NCBI RefSeq assembly: GCF_003576405.1
Contig: NZ_QWGT01000005.1
Coordinates: forward strand, 1 to 32,589
DNA from: Clavibacter lycopersici
Lineage (GTDB): Bacteria > Actinomycetota > Actinomycetes > Actinomycetales > Microbacteriaceae
Direction: 5' to 3'
DNA length: 32,589 nucleotides
Below, one piece after another: positions 30,849 to 32,589 of this stretch (positions within the stretch are counted from its first letter, which is position 1; the number at the start of each line of letters is the position of its first letter). Under the pieces are notes generated by a model that was not told where the DNA came from, ran no database searches, and saw only the letters and a program-made list of their open reading frames with translations. A program made the translations under genes and the position numbers.

Positions 30849-31271
30849 ATGTCCCCCGACGAACGCGGCCAGGCCCTGCAGGACCGGCTCGCGGAGTCCA
30901 TGCCGCCGATGCGCGCGCTCTGCTCCGGAGGCACCCCGGAGCTGTTCCGGTCGTTGATGTCGCGCGTCGGGGACAAGTGGACGCTGCTGGTCATCGGCGT
31001 CCTCGGGTCGGACCGCCAGCGCTTCACCGAGATCGCCGACATGATCCCGGGGATCTCGCGCCGGATGCTGACCGTCACCCTCCGCGCCCTGGAACGCGAC
31101 GGCCTGGTGACGCGCACCGTGTACGCCGAGGTCCCGCCGCGGGTCGAGTACGAGGTCACCGAGCTCGGGCACTCCCTGCAGCGGGTGGCCTTCGCGGTCG
31201 GCGAGTGGGTCGGCGACCACCAGCACGTGATCGCGGACAACCGCCGCCGCTTCGACGGCGAGGCCGTCTGA
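30849..31271 (+). CDS. HxlR-family transcriptional regulator
   Basis: A 140-residue winged-helix regulator. VGDKWTLLVIGVL, RFTEIADMIPGISRRMLTVT and LRALERDGLVTRTVYAEVPP are the defining HxlR sequence, ending with the usual YEVTELGHSL. A single cysteine (C25, ALCSGG) lies just before the first helix, near the place where redox-sensing members such as YodB carry theirs, so quinone or disulfide sensing is possible but not shown. The ATG has AAGGAG 7 bases upstream; a longer frame from 30783 starts in the promoter. It is divergent from azoR, its likely target. Confidence 0.92.
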   Translation: MSPDERGQALQDRLAESMPPMRALCSGGTPELFRSLMSRVGDKWTLLVIGVLGSDRQRFTEIADMIPGISRRMLTVTLRALERDGLVTRTVYAEVPPRVEYEVTELGHSLQRVAFAVGEWVGDHQHVIADNRRRFDGEAV

Positions 31272-31349
31272 CCGTCGGGCGCTCGCCTCCTTCCTCGCGG
31301 GGACTCGACGCCCAGGAGTTCACCGAAGCAGAACATCGCGTTCATGCAC

Positions 31350-31367
31350 GGGGTGGCGCCGCACCCC
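31350..31367 (+). terminator. Hairpin after the HxlR gene
   Basis: GGGGTG-GCGCCG-CACCCC is a perfect 6-bp stem with a 6-base loop in the 178-bp gap after the HxlR gene, framed by CATG on both sides. No other element was recognised in that gap apart from the ribosome binding site of the next gene. Confidence 0.5.
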
Positions 31368-31449
31368 ATGCTCCTGATGCCGAGCTCGCGCCCGCCTGCG
31401 CGCGCCGGCCTGCGCGACCCCGCGCGCATCCCACCACAGAAGGACGAAC

Positions 31450-32589
31450 GTGACGATCCCCCCTGCCCGCCGTGCCGCCCCCGCGCGCATCGGCGCCCTC
31501 ACCGCGGCGGCCGCCGCGGTGGTGCTCTCCGTCGGCATCGGCGCGCCCGCGCACGCGGCGGCCGCCCCCGCGCTCCAGCCGGCGCCCACCTCGAGCGACC
31601 ACCTCATCACCGACGTGCCCGGCCTGGTCAACGGCCGCGAGCTCGGCGCGTACACCGGCGTCGACGGGCGCACGGTCGCCGCGAGCCGCCTGATCCGGAC
31701 GGAGTCGCTCGACAGGATCACCCCGGCGGGTGCCGCGACGCTGGCGACCGTGCACCACGTCGACCTCGTGATCGACCTGCGCACGCCCGGCCAGATCCGG
31801 GCGAAGCCGGACGTGCCGATCCCCGGCGCGAAGACCGTCGCGATCTCCCTCTTCGGCGCCGATGGCGACTACCCGGACGACACCGTGATGTACCAGGACC
31901 TCGTCGACGAGGGCCACGTCGACGCGGCGCACCCCGGCGTCATGATCAGCGCGTACCGCCAGGTGCTGCAGGCCCTCGCGTCGCACACGGGCGACGGCAC
32001 GATCCTCATCCACTGCTCGCACGGGATGGACCGCACGGGCACCGTGATCGACCTGCTCGACCGGATCCTCGGCGTCGGCAGCTCCGACATCCTCCACGAC
32101 TACCTGCTCTCCAACACCCAGCTCGGCGTCGACTGGGCGAAGCCCGCGCTCCTCCAGGGCACGTTCGAGGCGGGCATCGCGTCGCGCTACGCGGGGATGG
32201 ACTCGTACATCCGCACCACGCTCGGCGTCGACGACCAGGAGGTGCGCGCGCTGCGCGACCGGTTCCTCGTCTCGGACGACGCGGCAGCGGCCTCCATCAC
32301 CATCGGCGGCGTCACGGTGCCGCTCGGCGACGCGGCCGGATCCGCCGGTGCCGTCGTGCCCGTGGGCCTCCCCGCCCTCACGCCCGCCGACGTCCGGGTG
32401 ACCACCGGGGACGGCGCTGCCACGTCGTCCGTCTCGGTCGACGGGCGCACCGTCACCGTCACCGTGACCGCGGCGGACGGGCGCACGACGCGCACGTACC
32501 GCGTCACGGCCGGGCTCCCGGAGATCGCGCTGCCCGGCGGATCCGCGCCGACCGCGGGAGGCGCCGTCGCGTTCCGCGCCGCCGGCCTC
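31450..32589 (+). CDS. Secreted tyrosine-type protein phosphatase (C-terminus beyond window)
   Basis: Partial gene; 380 codons are present. A signal peptide (1 to about 37: basic start, hydrophobic core, APAHA|AA) exports the protein. The phosphatase domain (about 50-260) opens with NGRELGAYTG and carries the P-loop HCSHGMDRTG at 188-197 (C189, D194, R195), the HCxxGxDRTG form of the MptpB/DSP-like tyrosine phosphatases. A conserved aspartate precedes it in DLVIDLRTPGQI. After about residue 270 the chain becomes repetitive beta-type sequence (ITIGGVTVPLGDAA, VSVDGRTVTVTVTAADGRTT), an Ig-like extension absent from MptpB, and runs off the window. The GTG at 31450 has AAGGA 7-8 bases upstream. 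The substrate, perhaps a host or envelope phosphoester, is unknown. Confidence 0.85.
   Translation, partial: MTIPPARRAAPARIGALTAAAAAVVLSVGIGAPAHAAAAPALQPAPTSSDHLITDVPGLVNGRELGAYTGVDGRTVAASRLIRTESLDRITPAGAATLATVHHVDLVIDLRTPGQIRAKPDVPIPGAKTVAISLFGADGDYPDDTVMYQDLVDEGHVDAAHPGVMISAYRQVLQALASHTGDGTILIHCSHGMDRTGTVIDLLDRILGVGSSDILHDYLLSNTQLGVDWAKPALLQGTFEAGIASRYAGMDSYIRTTLGVDDQEVRALRDRFLVSDDAAAASITIGGVTVPLGDAAGSAGAVVPVGLPALTPADVRVTTGDGAATSSVSVDGRTVTVTVTAADGRTTRTYRVTAGLPEIALPGGSAPTAGGAVAFRAAGL

Noticed and set aside
31344-31449. Small ORF starting at ATG 31344 upstream of the phosphatase
   Set aside because: It runs into the phosphatase gene in another frame, is arginine/proline-rich, and begins inside a terminator-like hairpin.
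1-32589. tRNA genes, CRISPR arrays, insertion sequences, integrases or origins
   Set aside because: None was found on reading both strands; no cloverleaf-like sequence, regular repeat-spacer series or transposase motif is visible.

Overview
The window is high-GC actinobacterial DNA (codon third positions almost all G or C). Gene content and the metG-tatD-rsmA-ispE order fit the Microbacteriaceae, most likely Clavibacter or a close relative. The genus is an inference from gene order and style; no 16S, tRNA or other marker is present. No rRNA, tRNA, CRISPR array, transposase or phage gene was seen.

Layout. 1-2853: a sugar-type regulon, with a LacI repressor (cut by the left edge) overlapping the end of a gene that fuses a Gfo/Idh/MocA dehydrogenase to an aldo/keto reductase; two identical 14-bp operators flank a clear promoter. 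2894-6019: MarR regulator, small general-stress membrane protein, SDR dehydrogenase and a divergent XRE/MmyB-type regulator. 6113-11589: a 427-residue helical protein of unknown function, a nucleotidyltransferase coupled to a MoeZ-like adenylyltransferase/rhodanese, a membrane glycosyltransferase whose start codon overlaps that of moeZ, and a small nucleoside deoxyribosyltransferase-like protein. 11586-16934: the housekeeping minus-strand run metG, tatD, rsmA, ispE plus an EamA transporter.

16996-29028: the methylcitrate (propionate) genes. prpD and prpB are coupled on the minus strand, and prpC lies on the same strand in the canonical order, but about 8.4 kb further on. Between them sit a low-GC single-gene island (about 18.2-19.5 kb), a disulfide oxidoreductase, a DUF2510 protein, a flavodoxin-fold reductase, a TetR/alcohol-dehydrogenase divergon with a GNAT gene, a lipoprotein/DUF3021 pair and two small ORFs. 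The island gene encodes N-terminal membrane helices and a C-terminal region resembling a PD-(D/E)xK nuclease fold; it is the best candidate here for an undescribed, possibly defence-related, function.

29130-32589: a double-GNAT protein, an azoreductase/HxlR divergon with a repeated GTTAC operator, and a secreted tyrosine phosphatase cut by the right edge.

A theme across the window is compactness. Many genes have a TANNNT -10 element only 5-7 bases before the start codon (apparently leaderless mRNAs), several neighbours overlap by four bases, and three neighbouring gene pairs share palindromic start or stop sequences (CATG, CTAG and a 16-bp palindrome).
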